Assembly (NCBI GenBank): GCA_018269075.1
Contig: JAFDVJ010000011.1
Coordinates: 110,584-174,583, forward strand
DNA length: 64,000 bases
Reading direction: 5' to 3'
Source of the DNA: Acidobacteriota bacterium
Lineage (GTDB): Bacteria > Acidobacteriota > Blastocatellia > Pyrinomonadales > Pyrinomonadaceae
The notes under the pieces were generated by a model. That model saw only the letters and a list, made by a program, of their open reading frames with translations. It was not told where the DNA came from and ran no database searches. The position numbers were made by a program, and so were the translations under genes. Within the stretch, counting starts at the first letter, position 1. Every line of letters begins with the position of its first letter. This document shows, in pieces, positions 46,408-54,179 of the stretch.

Positions 46408-46716
46408 ATGTCAACGAAACTTTATGTCGGAAATCTTTCCTTCAGCACATCGAATCAGGATTTAGAATCGATCTTCGGCAGGATCGGAACGGTGCTTTCG
46501 AGCCAGATCATCGAAGACCGGGAAACCGGCCGTTCGCGCGGCTTCGGCTTTATCGAAATGTCGAGCCGGGAAGAAGCGCAGAACGCGATCTCCTCGCTCA
46601 ACGGCCAGGAAATCGACGGCCGCCAGTTAACCGTCAACGAAGCCAAACCGCGCGAAAACCGCGGCGGCGGCGGCAATCGCGGCGGCTACGGCGGCGGCAG
46701 CAGATCGCGCTGGTAA
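46408..46716 (+). CDS. Glycine-tailed single-RRM RNA-binding protein
   Basis: This 102-residue protein has one RRM domain with the RNP2 motif LYVGNLSF (residues 5-12) and the RNP1 motif RGFGFIEM, followed by a basic Gly-rich tail (RENRGGGGNRGGYGGG). The ATG at 46408 was chosen because the RRM must begin there; the frame is open another 165 bp without family similarity. Bacterial RRM proteins of this size resemble cold-induced cyanobacterial Rbp proteins, which bind RNA. The long AT-rich leader could regulate translation. It ends just before a strong terminator. Confidence 0.93.
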   Translation: MSTKLYVGNLSFSTSNQDLESIFGRIGTVLSSQIIEDRETGRSRGFGFIEMSSREEAQNAISSLNGQEIDGRQLTVNEAKPRENRGGGGNRGGYGGGSRSRW

Positions 46717-46754
46717 ACAGCCGGAACGATCGTTTGATAGTTTTTCAACGAGGT

Positions 46755-46797
46755 GTCTCCGGCCGAAAGCTCGGCCGGAGACATCGTTTATTTTTAA
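46755..46797 (+). terminator. Intrinsic terminator after the RRM gene
   Basis: GTCTCCGGCCGA and TCGGCCGGAGAC form a perfect 12-bp stem with an AAGC loop, followed by ATCGTTTATTTTT. It stands about 40 bp after the RRM stop codon. Confidence 0.88.
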
Positions 46798-46851
46798 TCG
46801 CCCGGCGTTTGCGACGGCCGGCAAAAAGAATTCGCAATTATAAATTTATAG

Positions 46852-47070
46852 ATGAAAGAAGAACTGATACAGGTCGGCGGGCTGATCGTCGACAAACAGC
46901 GTGACGCGTGTTTCAAGGTCAAGGTCAACGGCAGCGATCATATCGTGATGGCGCAGATCTCGGGCCGGATGCGGCGAAACCGGATCCGGATCCTGATCGG
47001 CGACCGAGTCGACGTCGAAATGTCGCCCTACGATCTGACCAAGGGCCGCATCACTTACCGCCATAAATAA
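46852..47070 (+). CDS. infA: Translation initiation factor IF-1, divergent copy
   Basis: This 72-residue OB-fold protein aligns with IF-1: [37 protein letters not shown] and the hallmark [15 protein letters not shown]. It binds the ribosomal A site during initiation. The first half is divergent from typical IF-1 ([11 protein letters not shown] instead of ENGHEVLAH), and the gene stands away from any ribosomal-protein operon, so it may be a second copy. It follows the RRM gene and its terminator. Confidence 0.9.
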   Translation: MKEELIQVGGLIVDKQRDACFKVKVNGSDHIVMAQISGRMRRNRIRILIGDRVDVEMSPYDLTKGRITYRHK

Positions 47071-47186
47071 GCGGTAAATTTCAACATTCGAGCTTCCACG
47101 GCGAAAGACGGCGGGCGCGTCAAACACAGACCGCGTCCGATTCGTCCGACCGGTCGACGACCGGCCGGAGTCTGTTCGTCTTTAAG

Positions 47187-47717
47187 CTATTTCCGCCGTC
47201 CGGAAACCTTTCTCAGCACGATCGTGCCGGGCGCGCAGCCTTCCTGCCCGCGCCAGTTTCCGCGCAGCTCCGGGCGGCCGTTTCGATAAACCAGTCGCAG
47301 CGTTCCCGATTTGACGCACCAGAAAGAATTTTCCGCCATCTTTTCCCGGACGACCTTTGTCTCCCTGAACGAAAGCCGGTTTCCGCCCGCCGTCCCGCGC
47401 AGCCGCATCACGCCGAAATATTCGGGCGATTCGGCGATCGCGATCCGCGAAAAGCCGGTGACGGTTTTCCCTTTTTGAAACAGCGTCATCCGGAAATAAT
47501 ATTTCTGCCACGAAGCGTTGCCGGGCTGATACACCATTCCCTTCCAGCGGCCGGCGAATCTTCCCGCTTTCCGGCGTTTGATCGGACGGGCGGCATTCCC
47601 TGCCCTGAAGACCGGAACATTTTTTTCCGTCTTTTCGAAAGCATAAATTTCGAGCGTCGAAAATCCGCTCGTTAAAAACGCTGTCAGAATCCCAATAACT
47701 ATGATTTTTCTCATCAT
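47187..47717 (-). CDS. Exported protein of unknown function
   Basis: This 176-residue protein has a signal peptide (residues 2-20), a basic linker and a beta-rich domain from about residue 52 (FAGRWKGMVYQPGNASWQ...YYFRMTLFQKGKTVTG...LRLVYRNGRPELRGNWRGQ...GTIVLRKV). The pattern of alternating strands with GRWKG near the start and GTIVLRK at the end is like small lipocalin-type or DUF2147-like beta-barrels, but no family is recognised with confidence. It is convergent with infA across a 116-bp gap. Confidence 0.6.
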   Translation of the reverse strand: MMRKIIVIGILTAFLTSGFSTLEIYAFEKTEKNVPVFRAGNAARPIKRRKAGRFAGRWKGMVYQPGNASWQKYYFRMTLFQKGKTVTGFSRIAIAESPEYFGVMRLRGTAGGNRLSFRETKVVREKMAENSFWCVKSGTLRLVYRNGRPELRGNWRGQEGCAPGTIVLRKVSGRRK

Positions 47718-47848
47718 TTCAATTTACGAACCGGCGGTTCGCGTCTTTCTCCAACTCTGAAATTCTTTATCCGGACAATTTATAGACTCAAAGTTCGGAT
47801 TTCGGCAAGATCGCCGCGCGAATCCCGGTTGAATAATTTTAACCGGCT

Positions 47849-48865
47849 TCAGCGCTTTGATTTTACTTCGAGTGTCCCTAAATCTCTGACCCACTGCGGC
47901 AGCGAACCAACTTCCTCAACGCCGCAGCGTCGTTCGAAACGACCGTCGCCCTTCTCATCGAGAAAAATCAAGGAAGAAGCGGCGGCGGCGGTGTTTTCGC
48001 CCGGGCCGGTCACGGCCCAGCCGGTTATTAGATAAGCGTACAGGCGATCCTTTGTTTCGTAAGTGGTAAAATCTTTGATAACAAAGTCTTTCCGGCCGTT
48101 TTTCGTGACCGCCCGATTCCCGGAGCCCATCTGACAATCTTCAAAATGGGCGAGCACCGCTTTTTCGGGTGAATATCGTTTCGTTTGAGTATCGACGTCG
48201 TCGATCCAATCGTACGAGTTTTGACCGGAGATTTCGGCGAAGGCAAAGGCCGGCCCCGTCCAGCCGTCGCTCGGAATGTTCGTTTCGATCATTCCGACGC
48301 TTTGCCGGCGCGCGTCCGAAGCGTCGGCATTCCTAAAAAAAACCGGATTCGCTCCCGTTTCATCCGCGGCTTTGACCCAGAACGGCAGCAGCATCTTTCT
48401 TTCCCGGTCGCAGAAAAGCTCGAATCTGCCGTCGCCGTCCATATCCGTATAAATTGCCGATCGAAGACATCCCAGATATTCAATGGACGGGCCTTTGGTA
48501 AACACGCCGAAATAATTGAGGGAATAGGCTAAAATCTTTCCCTTGTATTCGAAAGTCCTGTATTCCCGGACCGCGAACTTGTTGCGGTCGGATTTCGTCG
48601 CGATGCTTTCATCGCAGGACTCGGCGTAAACGAGATGCACCCGGGCGAGCGTATATAACTTTCTTTGAACGGGCACGCCTTCGATCAATTCGTAGCCGTC
48701 CGACCGAAAAGGCGGCGCGTCTTCGGCAAAAGCCGGGCTCGTCCAGCCGCCGCGGGCGACCACCGGAAAATCGGAATACTCTTCAGCCTGGTTTTTACCG
48801 GACGACTGGGCGGCCACGAAAAACGTCGCAACCAGGATGAAAACGATGGCTTTGATAAATTTCAT
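47849..48865 (-). CDS. Exported protein with an internal duplication
   Basis: This product has about 338 residues from the ATG at 48865 (a TTG start at 48880 is possible). A signal peptide ends near AAQSSG. The mature part has two similar halves: WTSPAFAED...ESCDES...IYTDMDGDGRFELFCDRE...LLPFWVK and WTGPAFAFAE...EDCQMG...FLDEKGDGRFERRCGVE...LPQWVR. Each half has a pair of Cys and a DxDGDGRFE-like calcium-type motif. The family is not recognised. Confidence 0.7.
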   Translation of the reverse strand: MKFIKAIVFILVATFFVAAQSSGKNQAEEYSDFPVVARGGWTSPAFAEDAPPFRSDGYELIEGVPVQRKLYTLARVHLVYAESCDESIATKSDRNKFAVREYRTFEYKGKILAYSLNYFGVFTKGPSIEYLGCLRSAIYTDMDGDGRFELFCDRERKMLLPFWVKAADETGANPVFFRNADASDARRQSVGMIETNIPSDGWTGPAFAFAEISGQNSYDWIDDVDTQTKRYSPEKAVLAHFEDCQMGSGNRAVTKNGRKDFVIKDFTTYETKDRLYAYLITGWAVTGPGENTAAAASSLIFLDEKGDGRFERRCGVEEVGSLPQWVRDLGTLEVKSKR

Positions 48866-48943
48866 AAGCTGCTTGTTCAAAATTCAGGCGGCCCGGCCAA
48901 TTTCGTCGCTGCAATCTTTATAACCCAACTCCATTTTTTTGAC

Positions 48944-48977
48944 AATAAAAAATCGACTGCCCGAAAAGACAGTCGAT
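48944..48977 (-). terminator. Minus-strand intrinsic terminator
   Basis: Read on the minus strand, ATCGACTG and CAGTCGAT form an 8-bp stem with a 10-nt loop, followed by TTTTTTATT. It follows the stop of the gene at 49028-49933. Confidence 0.8.
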
Positions 48978-49027
48978 AAGTTGGCGTAAAACCGGCTTTT
49001 CCCCTTGCCGAAAAAAAACTTACCGGT

Positions 49028-49933
49028 CTATTTTCCGGCGGCGACCGAAGCGCCGTCGAGCGGTTTCGGCGCGGGCGGCAGCAGCCCGTAAACCGCGTCG
49101 AACATCTGGCGCTGGCGCGCGTAGCCGCTGACGCCGTCGGCTTCGAGACAGATGTACGGGACCGACGACTGCGACGAATAGACCGAAAGCGAACCGTCGT
49201 CGACCGAGCAGAGCTTCGATTCGAGCCGCGACGCCGGTTTCTGGACGACGACGTTGAAACCCTTTTCGGCGAAATAGCCGATCTCGGCGGGCCGCGAAAG
49301 AAAGACGAAATTGTCCTCGTCGGTTTCCAGGTTCGAAAGAAAAACGCCGTCGGCCTGCGCTTCGAACGCGCCGTGAATAAGGTTGTTCGTGCTCTGGCCT
49401 TTGATAAAGGCGACGGCCGTCAGATCGGCGGTCTGCGCGGCGCCGGTCTTCGCCGAAACGTCGGTGTTGTTGTGGACGGCGACGATGAACTGCTCGCCCG
49501 CGCGCAGGGTTTTGCCGTCCGGCGCGAAGATCAGCTGCAGCAGGCGGTCGGCGAAGAGCTTGACGACCGGCTGGACTTCCGCCGCGACGTTGCAGGCGCG
49601 GCCGTTTTCCGTGTAGACGCGGTTCGGGTCGATCGTGTAGCTTTTGCCGCCGTAATTGAATTTCAGATTACGCACCGGATTGCCCTTATCGTCGAACGAT
49701 TCGATCTCGACCAGCCGTCCGCCGCTGCGGGCGACGAAATCCTTCGCCAGATTGAGTCCCGTCTGCTCGTTGTGATGCGGCGAAAAGAACGTGACGTTCG
49801 CGCCGGCGTTCTCGTAAACGTTGACCGTGATCTCGCTGTCGCCGAGCGCCAGCTTCTGAACGGTTTTGGTGACGGCCGCGTTCGCGGCGGCGGCAACAAC
49901 GAGAATTAAGACCAGAATCTGAATTGTTTTCAT
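49028..49933 (-). CDS. Exported protein with M14-like metal-binding pattern
   Basis: The ATG at 49933 was chosen for its signal peptide (MKTIQILVLILVVAAAANA); the frame is open a further 69 bp. The mature 280-residue protein has FFSPHHNEQTGLNLAKDF near the start, DPNRVYTENGRAC, then IVAVHNNTD, and later DDGSLSVYSS and YICLEADGVSGYARQRQMF. A His-xx-Glu plus a distant His followed by Asn-Asn is the arrangement of zinc carboxypeptidases/amidohydrolases of the M14 type, so a peptidase or amidase on envelope material is possible. The assignment rests on motif reading only. Confidence 0.6.
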   Translation of the reverse strand: MKTIQILVLILVVAAAANAAVTKTVQKLALGDSEITVNVYENAGANVTFFSPHHNEQTGLNLAKDFVARSGGRLVEIESFDDKGNPVRNLKFNYGGKSYTIDPNRVYTENGRACNVAAEVQPVVKLFADRLLQLIFAPDGKTLRAGEQFIVAVHNNTDVSAKTGAAQTADLTAVAFIKGQSTNNLIHGAFEAQADGVFLSNLETDEDNFVFLSRPAEIGYFAEKGFNVVVQKPASRLESKLCSVDDGSLSVYSSQSSVPYICLEADGVSGYARQRQMFDAVYGLLPPAPKPLDGASVAAGK

Positions 49934-50064
49934 TGATTTGCACCTTGCCCTGTATTTTATTGACCGTTTTAAAACGCGAAATTTTGCCGAAAAATGGGTC
50001 ACCGGCGAAACTTTTTTTTCGGGCGCGCCGTAACTTTCGAGATTTCTTTCCGAAAAACAGAACT

Positions 50065-50496
50065 ATGAAGATCACATTGGCAGCGATTATTTTGGGATTG
50101 ACGCTCGGGCTGACGGCGTTCGGGCAGCGGATGAGCAAGGACGAAAAAGCGATCCGCGAGACGCTCGACACGACCGCCGCGGGCTGGAACAAGGGCGATT
50201 TGAATCAGTATCTTTCGGCCTACGTCAGGGAGGCGACCGAGATGCTTTCGACCGGCCCGGCGGGCGGCGTCGAGGCGATCGAAAAGACGATGAAGGAAGG
50301 CTTCTGGAAAACCGGCCGGCCGCTCCAGGAGCTGCGTTACGAATCGGTCGTCGTCCGGATGCTCGGTAAGAAAAACGCGCTCGTCACCGGCCAGTACGTC
50401 CTTTCGGGCGGCGGCCGGCCCGACCGCAAAGGCTGGTTCACGACCGTCTGGACGAAAACCAAAAGCGGCTGGAAGATGATCCACGATCATTCGTGA
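50065..50496 (+). CDS. Exported DUF4440 / NTF2-like protein
   Basis: This 143-residue protein starts with a signal peptide (MKITLAAIILGLTLGLTAFG) and continues as an NTF2/SnoaL-like fold: IRETLDTTAAGWNKGDLNQYLSAY, ATEMLSTGPAGGVEAIEKTM, and the C-terminal WFTTVWTKTKSGWKMIHDHS typical of DUF4440. Such proteins form cone-shaped dimers that hold small ligands or act as isomerase-like enzymes; the role here is unknown. Confidence 0.82.
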   Translation: MKITLAAIILGLTLGLTAFGQRMSKDEKAIRETLDTTAAGWNKGDLNQYLSAYVREATEMLSTGPAGGVEAIEKTMKEGFWKTGRPLQELRYESVVVRMLGKKNALVTGQYVLSGGGRPDRKGWFTTVWTKTKSGWKMIHDHS

Positions 50497-50840
50497 ACGC
50501 CCCGGTTCAAATGAGGTAATGCGGGTTCGACGAAAACGCGTTTTTTTGATTTGTTCGCTCCGAGCCGAGCGGCCCGAAAATTTTTGGATGAGCGGTTAAT
50601 CGAAACTTCCACTCATTAGCCGAATTTTATCGGCCATTAATAAAAATAAACGGTTGATAAAAAATTGATTGAATGTGAAAAACAAACCCTTCAAACTCGA
50701 AACCGATGTTTTCTCGACATCAGCGACCCTTAAGCTAAATATAAGGAGAAGAGGACTTGCGGGGAAGCTCGTCCTCTTTTTTCATTATTCTCCAATATCA
50801 AACAATAAACGCGCATTTTTGACTAATGAACGGCGGCGGC
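50497..50840 (+). ncRNA. Non-coding stretch with hairpin and strong terminator, possible small RNA
   Basis: This part of the 428-bp gene-free gap (50497-50924) has a small GATGT/ACATC hairpin at about 50705-50721 and a strong terminator with stem GAAGAGGAC/GTCCTCTTTT at 50749-50783. A 65-codon open frame from 50669 crosses both structures and looks non-coding. The terminator has no gene directly upstream, which suggests an independent small transcript or a leader; no promoter was identified. Confidence 0.3.
50749..50783 (+). terminator. Orphan intrinsic terminator
   Basis: GAGGAC and GTCCTC pair across a 14-nt loop and are followed by TTTTTT. It lies about 250 bp after the DUF4440 gene and 58 bp before the promoter of the His-rich gene. 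Confidence 0.75.
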
Positions 50841-50869
50841 TTGACTCTGCGGCCCGATGGGATTAAATT
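50841..50869 (+). promoter_or_regulatory. Sigma-70-type promoter of the His-rich gene
   Basis: TTGACT at 50841-50846 and TAAATT at 50864-50869 are separated by exactly 17 bp, close to consensus. Transcription would start near 50876, about 49 bp before the ATG at 50925. No known metal-regulator operator was recognised next to it. Confidence 0.6.
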
Positions 50870-50924
50870 TAAGCTACACAGCTTCCCCGCGACGTAAAAT
50901 CTTATAAAATCAGGAGATAAAATT

Positions 50925-51248
50925 ATGGAACATTCGGTTCACGAACACCATTCGCATATTCACGGTTCCGGTTGCGGGCATCTCAAAATTCAACACGGCG
51001 ACCATTTCGATTATCTGCACGACGGACATCTGCACACCGCCCACGATTCGCATTACGACGAGTGCGTGCTGGAAGCCGGCGATTCAAACCCGGACGTTTG
51101 CCGCGAAATCGCCTGTCAATGCGATCATAAAGACTGCAGTCACCAAAGGATTCCGCACGGAGATCATTTCGATTTTCTAGTTGACGGAACGCTTCATCAT
51201 TTTCACGATGGACATTGCGACAATCACGGTCCGGTCACGATTATGTAA
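50925..51248 (+). CDS. Histidine-rich metal-binding protein
   Basis: This 107-residue protein contains 23 His and 7 Cys. Two imperfect repeats, HGDHFDYLHDGHLH and HGDHFDFLVDGTLHHFHDGH, carry most of the ligands; a Cys-rich link (CREIACQCDHKDCSH) separates them. It has no signal peptide or helix and is probably a cytosolic zinc, nickel or cobalt buffer. Similar HGDHxDYLHDGHLH proteins occur next to COG0523 GTPases and metal transporters, as here. A GGAGA ribosome binding site and a good sigma-70 promoter precede it, and a terminator follows, so it is transcribed alone. Confidence 0.88.
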   Translation: MEHSVHEHHSHIHGSGCGHLKIQHGDHFDYLHDGHLHTAHDSHYDECVLEAGDSNPDVCREIACQCDHKDCSHQRIPHGDHFDFLVDGTLHHFHDGHCDNHGPVTIM

Positions 51249-51280
51249 AGAGCCGCGCCTTCCAACCCGGTTTTCCCCAA

Positions 51281-51312
51281 AGCAGACGAGACGGTTTCTC
51301 GTCTGCTTTTCA
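51281..51312 (+). terminator. Intrinsic terminator after the His-rich gene
   Basis: AGCAGACGAGA and TCTCGTCTGCT form an 11-bp stem, followed by TTTTC. It is about 32 bp after the stop codon. Confidence 0.85.
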
Positions 51313-51443
51313 TTTCCCGTTAAAAAACCGTTCATCCGGCAATTCCCACCAATCATTAAAATTTCGTTTTCCCGAAATGAAAAAATTAGTAAAAAACATT
51401 ACACCGTTAATTTTTCAATATTTTTCAAAAATTTTCTTATCAA

Positions 51444-52145
51444 ATGAACTTAATTGCCGGATTGACCGCATTTTTTCTTGGCGCGCTGCACGCTCTCGAA
51501 CCCGGGCACGGAAAATCTGCCATTGCCGCTTACGCAGTCGGTTACCGCAGCAACTTTCCGCAGATAATAGTGCTCGGCTTATCGACGGCCGTCGCCCATA
51601 CATTGACGATTCTGATTCTCGCGACATTGATCGGCGCCGCCGTTTCAAGCTTCGCGCAGGAAACGACCCAAATTTATGTCGAAGCCGGAAGCGGCCTATT
51701 ACTCCTCGCAACCGGCTTGTGGCTCTGGCGGCGCGCATTGAATAAATCCGGCGAAAAAGAATGTCGCGAGACTGTTTCCAAATGCAGTTGTCATCAGGAA
51801 ATGTCCGGCGAAGCGGAGCCCGTCTCGTTCGGCGTGATCGGGCTGCTCGGCATCAGCACCGGTCTCCTCCCCTGTCCAACGGCGCTGGCGGTGCTGCTTT
51901 CTTCGATGACGGCGGGACATTTTTTTCACGGGATCTGGACGGTCTGTCTTTTCAGCGTCGGCATCGCTTTAACGATGTGCGCCGTAGCTTGTTCGGCAAT
52001 GCTTTTCGCCCGTTCGGCAATGGCCGATAAGCTGAAATTACTTTCCCGGAAAACGAATTTCGCATCCTACCTGCCGATACTCAGCTCGTGGGTCATCATT
52101 CTGAGCGCGGTCTTCACGCTGTTTCGCGCCTTTTGGCATTATTGA
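51444..52145 (+). CDS. NicO/RcnA-like nickel-cobalt transporter
   Basis: This 233-residue membrane protein has about six helices and the family signature HALEPGHGKSA near the N-terminus (residues 16-26), with a second signature region LLGISTGLLPCPTALAVLL. A Cys/His-containing cytosolic loop (KECRETVSKCSCHQE) separates the halves. Members export or import Ni, Co or related metals. It begins the operon-like run with the MerC-like gene 14 bp downstream. Confidence 0.87.
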   Translation: MNLIAGLTAFFLGALHALEPGHGKSAIAAYAVGYRSNFPQIIVLGLSTAVAHTLTILILATLIGAAVSSFAQETTQIYVEAGSGLLLLATGLWLWRRALNKSGEKECRETVSKCSCHQEMSGEAEPVSFGVIGLLGISTGLLPCPTALAVLLSSMTAGHFFHGIWTVCLFSVGIALTMCAVACSAMLFARSAMADKLKLLSRKTNFASYLPILSSWVIILSAVFTLFRAFWHY

Positions 52146-52159
52146 AACCGGATTCGAAT

Positions 52160-52549
52160 ATGAAAGAAAGAATAGCCCGGCGACTTGACGCCCTCGGAAT
52201 TGCCGCCTCGTGGACCTGTGCCGCGCACTGCCTGATTCTGCCGTTTTTCGTTGCGTTCCTACCGATTTTCGGTCTGGGATTTTTACTCGACGAAACCACC
52301 GAAAAAATATTTATCGGAATTTCCTCTCTGCTTGCCGCCGCCAGTTTACTGCCCGCCTATTTTCGCGAACACCGCAGGCTTCAGCCCGTTTTATTCGCCT
52401 TTGGCGGAATCGGGCTGATCGTTTTAACCCATCTTATGTTCGAAGAGCGCCGGTTTCTGAAGTTCTCGTGCCTGTTGGGCGGAGCAATCCTGTTGTCTTC
52501 CGGACATTTGCTTAACCTCCGTTTCCGTCGGCGCTGCCCGCACTGTTGA
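52160..52549 (+). CDS. MerC-like membrane protein
   Basis: This 129-residue protein begins at ATG 52160 (MKERIARRLDALGIA); an in-frame extension to 52088 overlaps the NicO gene and is not preferred. It has about four hydrophobic helices and the MerC signature AASWTCAAHCLILPFFVAFLP, with Cys in the first helix, plus a C-terminal CPHC. MerC proteins carry mercuric or related metal ions across the membrane. No mer operon regulator or reductase is in this strand. Here the context points to zinc or cobalt instead. Confidence 0.8.
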   Translation: MKERIARRLDALGIAASWTCAAHCLILPFFVAFLPIFGLGFLLDETTEKIFIGISSLLAAASLLPAYFREHRRLQPVLFAFGGIGLIVLTHLMFEERRFLKFSCLLGGAILLSSGHLLNLRFRRRCPHC

Positions 52550-52812
52550 AACAAGCCCCGAAAATAGACGCCGTTTCAATAAACGATCGAAATCTTCCGG
52601 CGAATGGAGTAATACCGGCGAATTACCAACGAACGGTCATTTTTTCACAATCAAATTCCGGCCGGCTTCGAAATATCCGGTTCGACAACCCATTAGCACG
52701 ATTCGCCTTCCGATTGTCCGATCAAAACCGAATATAAAAAATCGTTCCTCGATGATTCAATTACCTGCTAATTTAACCTATTTGCAAGCCACGAAATCTT
52801 ATAACGGAGCAA

Positions 52813-54171
52813 ATGAAAATGACACTGGTAACGGAAAAACTGGTGCCTGTAACAGTTTTGACAGGCTTTTTAGGTTCGGGTAAAACGACCCTTTTGAATC
52901 GCATCCTAACCGAAAACCACGGTAAACGCATCGCCGTCATCGAAAACGAATTCGGCGAGATCGGAGTCGATCAGGAACTGGTCATCGGCGCAGAAGAGGA
53001 AATATTCGAAATGAACAACGGCTGTATTTGCTGTACCGTCCGCGGCGATCTGATCCGGATTCTCGGGAATTTGATGAAACGCAAGGATAAATTCGATTAC
53101 ATCATTGTCGAAACGACCGGAATGGCCGATCCGGGGCCGGTCGTCCAGACTTTCTTCGTCGACGACGAAATGCAGGCAAAAATGCGGCTCGACGCGATCG
53201 TGACGCTCGTCGATGCAAAACACGTTTGGGAGCATCTCGAAACCAGCGATGAAGTCAAACAGCAAATCGCCTTTGCCGACGTGCTTTTGCTCAATAAAAC
53301 CGATCTCGTTTCCACCGGAGAATTAAACCGGCTCGAAGCGCGAATTCGATCGATGAACGCGACCGCGAAAATTTACCGGACGGAAAATGCGGCCATCGAA
53401 ATGGAAAAGGTTCTGGAAGTCGAGGGCTTCGATCTCAACCGCGCGCTGGAAATCGATCCAGAGTTTCTTGAGCCGGAATATCCGTTCGAATGGTCCGGCG
53501 TTTACGAATTTGAAGCCGGCGACCACGAGTTCAGTCTGCGGGGCAACGGAACCGATGAAACGATGGATGTCGGTCTTATCGAATTCGCCGAAAACGAATT
53601 TGTCGAAAACCGTCTGCTACAGGCTGTTCTTCTTTTTTCGGGTAAAACCCGCGAAACGCCCGCCGGTTCCGCGATCGAGCCTCACAATGATCTTCTCAAC
53701 CGGCTTTTGCTTGCCGTGACCGGCGAAAACAGTTTCCGAATCAAAATTTCCAGACCCGGCCGCTACGCGCTCTTTACCGAACATAAGCCCGCAGAATTTG
53801 ACGCGACATTATCGATGAACGACGTGGGAATCAATCCGGTTTTCAGCCGCGACTACAAACCCGATCACGAACACGACGAAGAGATTTCATCGGTCGGAAT
53901 AAATATCGACGGCGATCTCGACAACCGGAAACTCAATCAATGGCTCGGCAGGATTCTTCAGACGAAAGGCATGGATATTTTCCGTATGAAGGGCATTTTA
54001 AGCATTAAAGGCGCGGCTGACCGATTCGTCTTTCAGGGCGTGCATATGCTTTTTGACGGTCGTCCCGACAAGCCCTGGGGTAATTCGAAACGCGCAAACT
54101 CGTTGATTTTCATTGGCCGGAATCTGAATCGACAGGAACTGATCGACGGATTCAAAGCCTGTTTGGCATAG
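52813..54171 (+). CDS. COG0523 G3E-family GTPase, metal chaperone (CobW/YjiA/ZigA-like)
   Basis: This 452-residue GTPase has Walker [10 protein letters not shown] (18-26), the CxCC metal motif CICC at 71-74, the switch region [13 protein letters not shown], and the NKTD guanine motif. The CobW C-terminal domain ends with [17 protein letters not shown] and [14 protein letters not shown]. Between the domains, about residues 225-345 form a beta-rich insert with EHKPAEFD, seen in only part of the family. COG0523 proteins deliver zinc or cobalt to client enzymes using GTP. It is followed 8 bp later by the WD40 gene. A 263-bp gap upstream holds no gene. Confidence 0.92.
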   Translation: MKMTLVTEKLVPVTVLTGFLGSGKTTLLNRILTENHGKRIAVIENEFGEIGVDQELVIGAEEEIFEMNNGCICCTVRGDLIRILGNLMKRKDKFDYIIVETTGMADPGPVVQTFFVDDEMQAKMRLDAIVTLVDAKHVWEHLETSDEVKQQIAFADVLLLNKTDLVSTGELNRLEARIRSMNATAKIYRTENAAIEMEKVLEVEGFDLNRALEIDPEFLEPEYPFEWSGVYEFEAGDHEFSLRGNGTDETMDVGLIEFAENEFVENRLLQAVLLFSGKTRETPAGSAIEPHNDLLNRLLLAVTGENSFRIKISRPGRYALFTEHKPAEFDATLSMNDVGINPVFSRDYKPDHEHDEEISSVGINIDGDLDNRKLNQWLGRILQTKGMDIFRMKGILSIKGAADRFVFQGVHMLFDGRPDKPWGNSKRANSLIFIGRNLNRQELIDGFKACLA

Positions 54172-54179
54172 GAGGAATT

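Noticed and set aside
50669-50866. 65-codon open frame in the gap before the His-rich gene
   Set aside because: It runs through a terminator and the promoter region and has no ribosome binding site.
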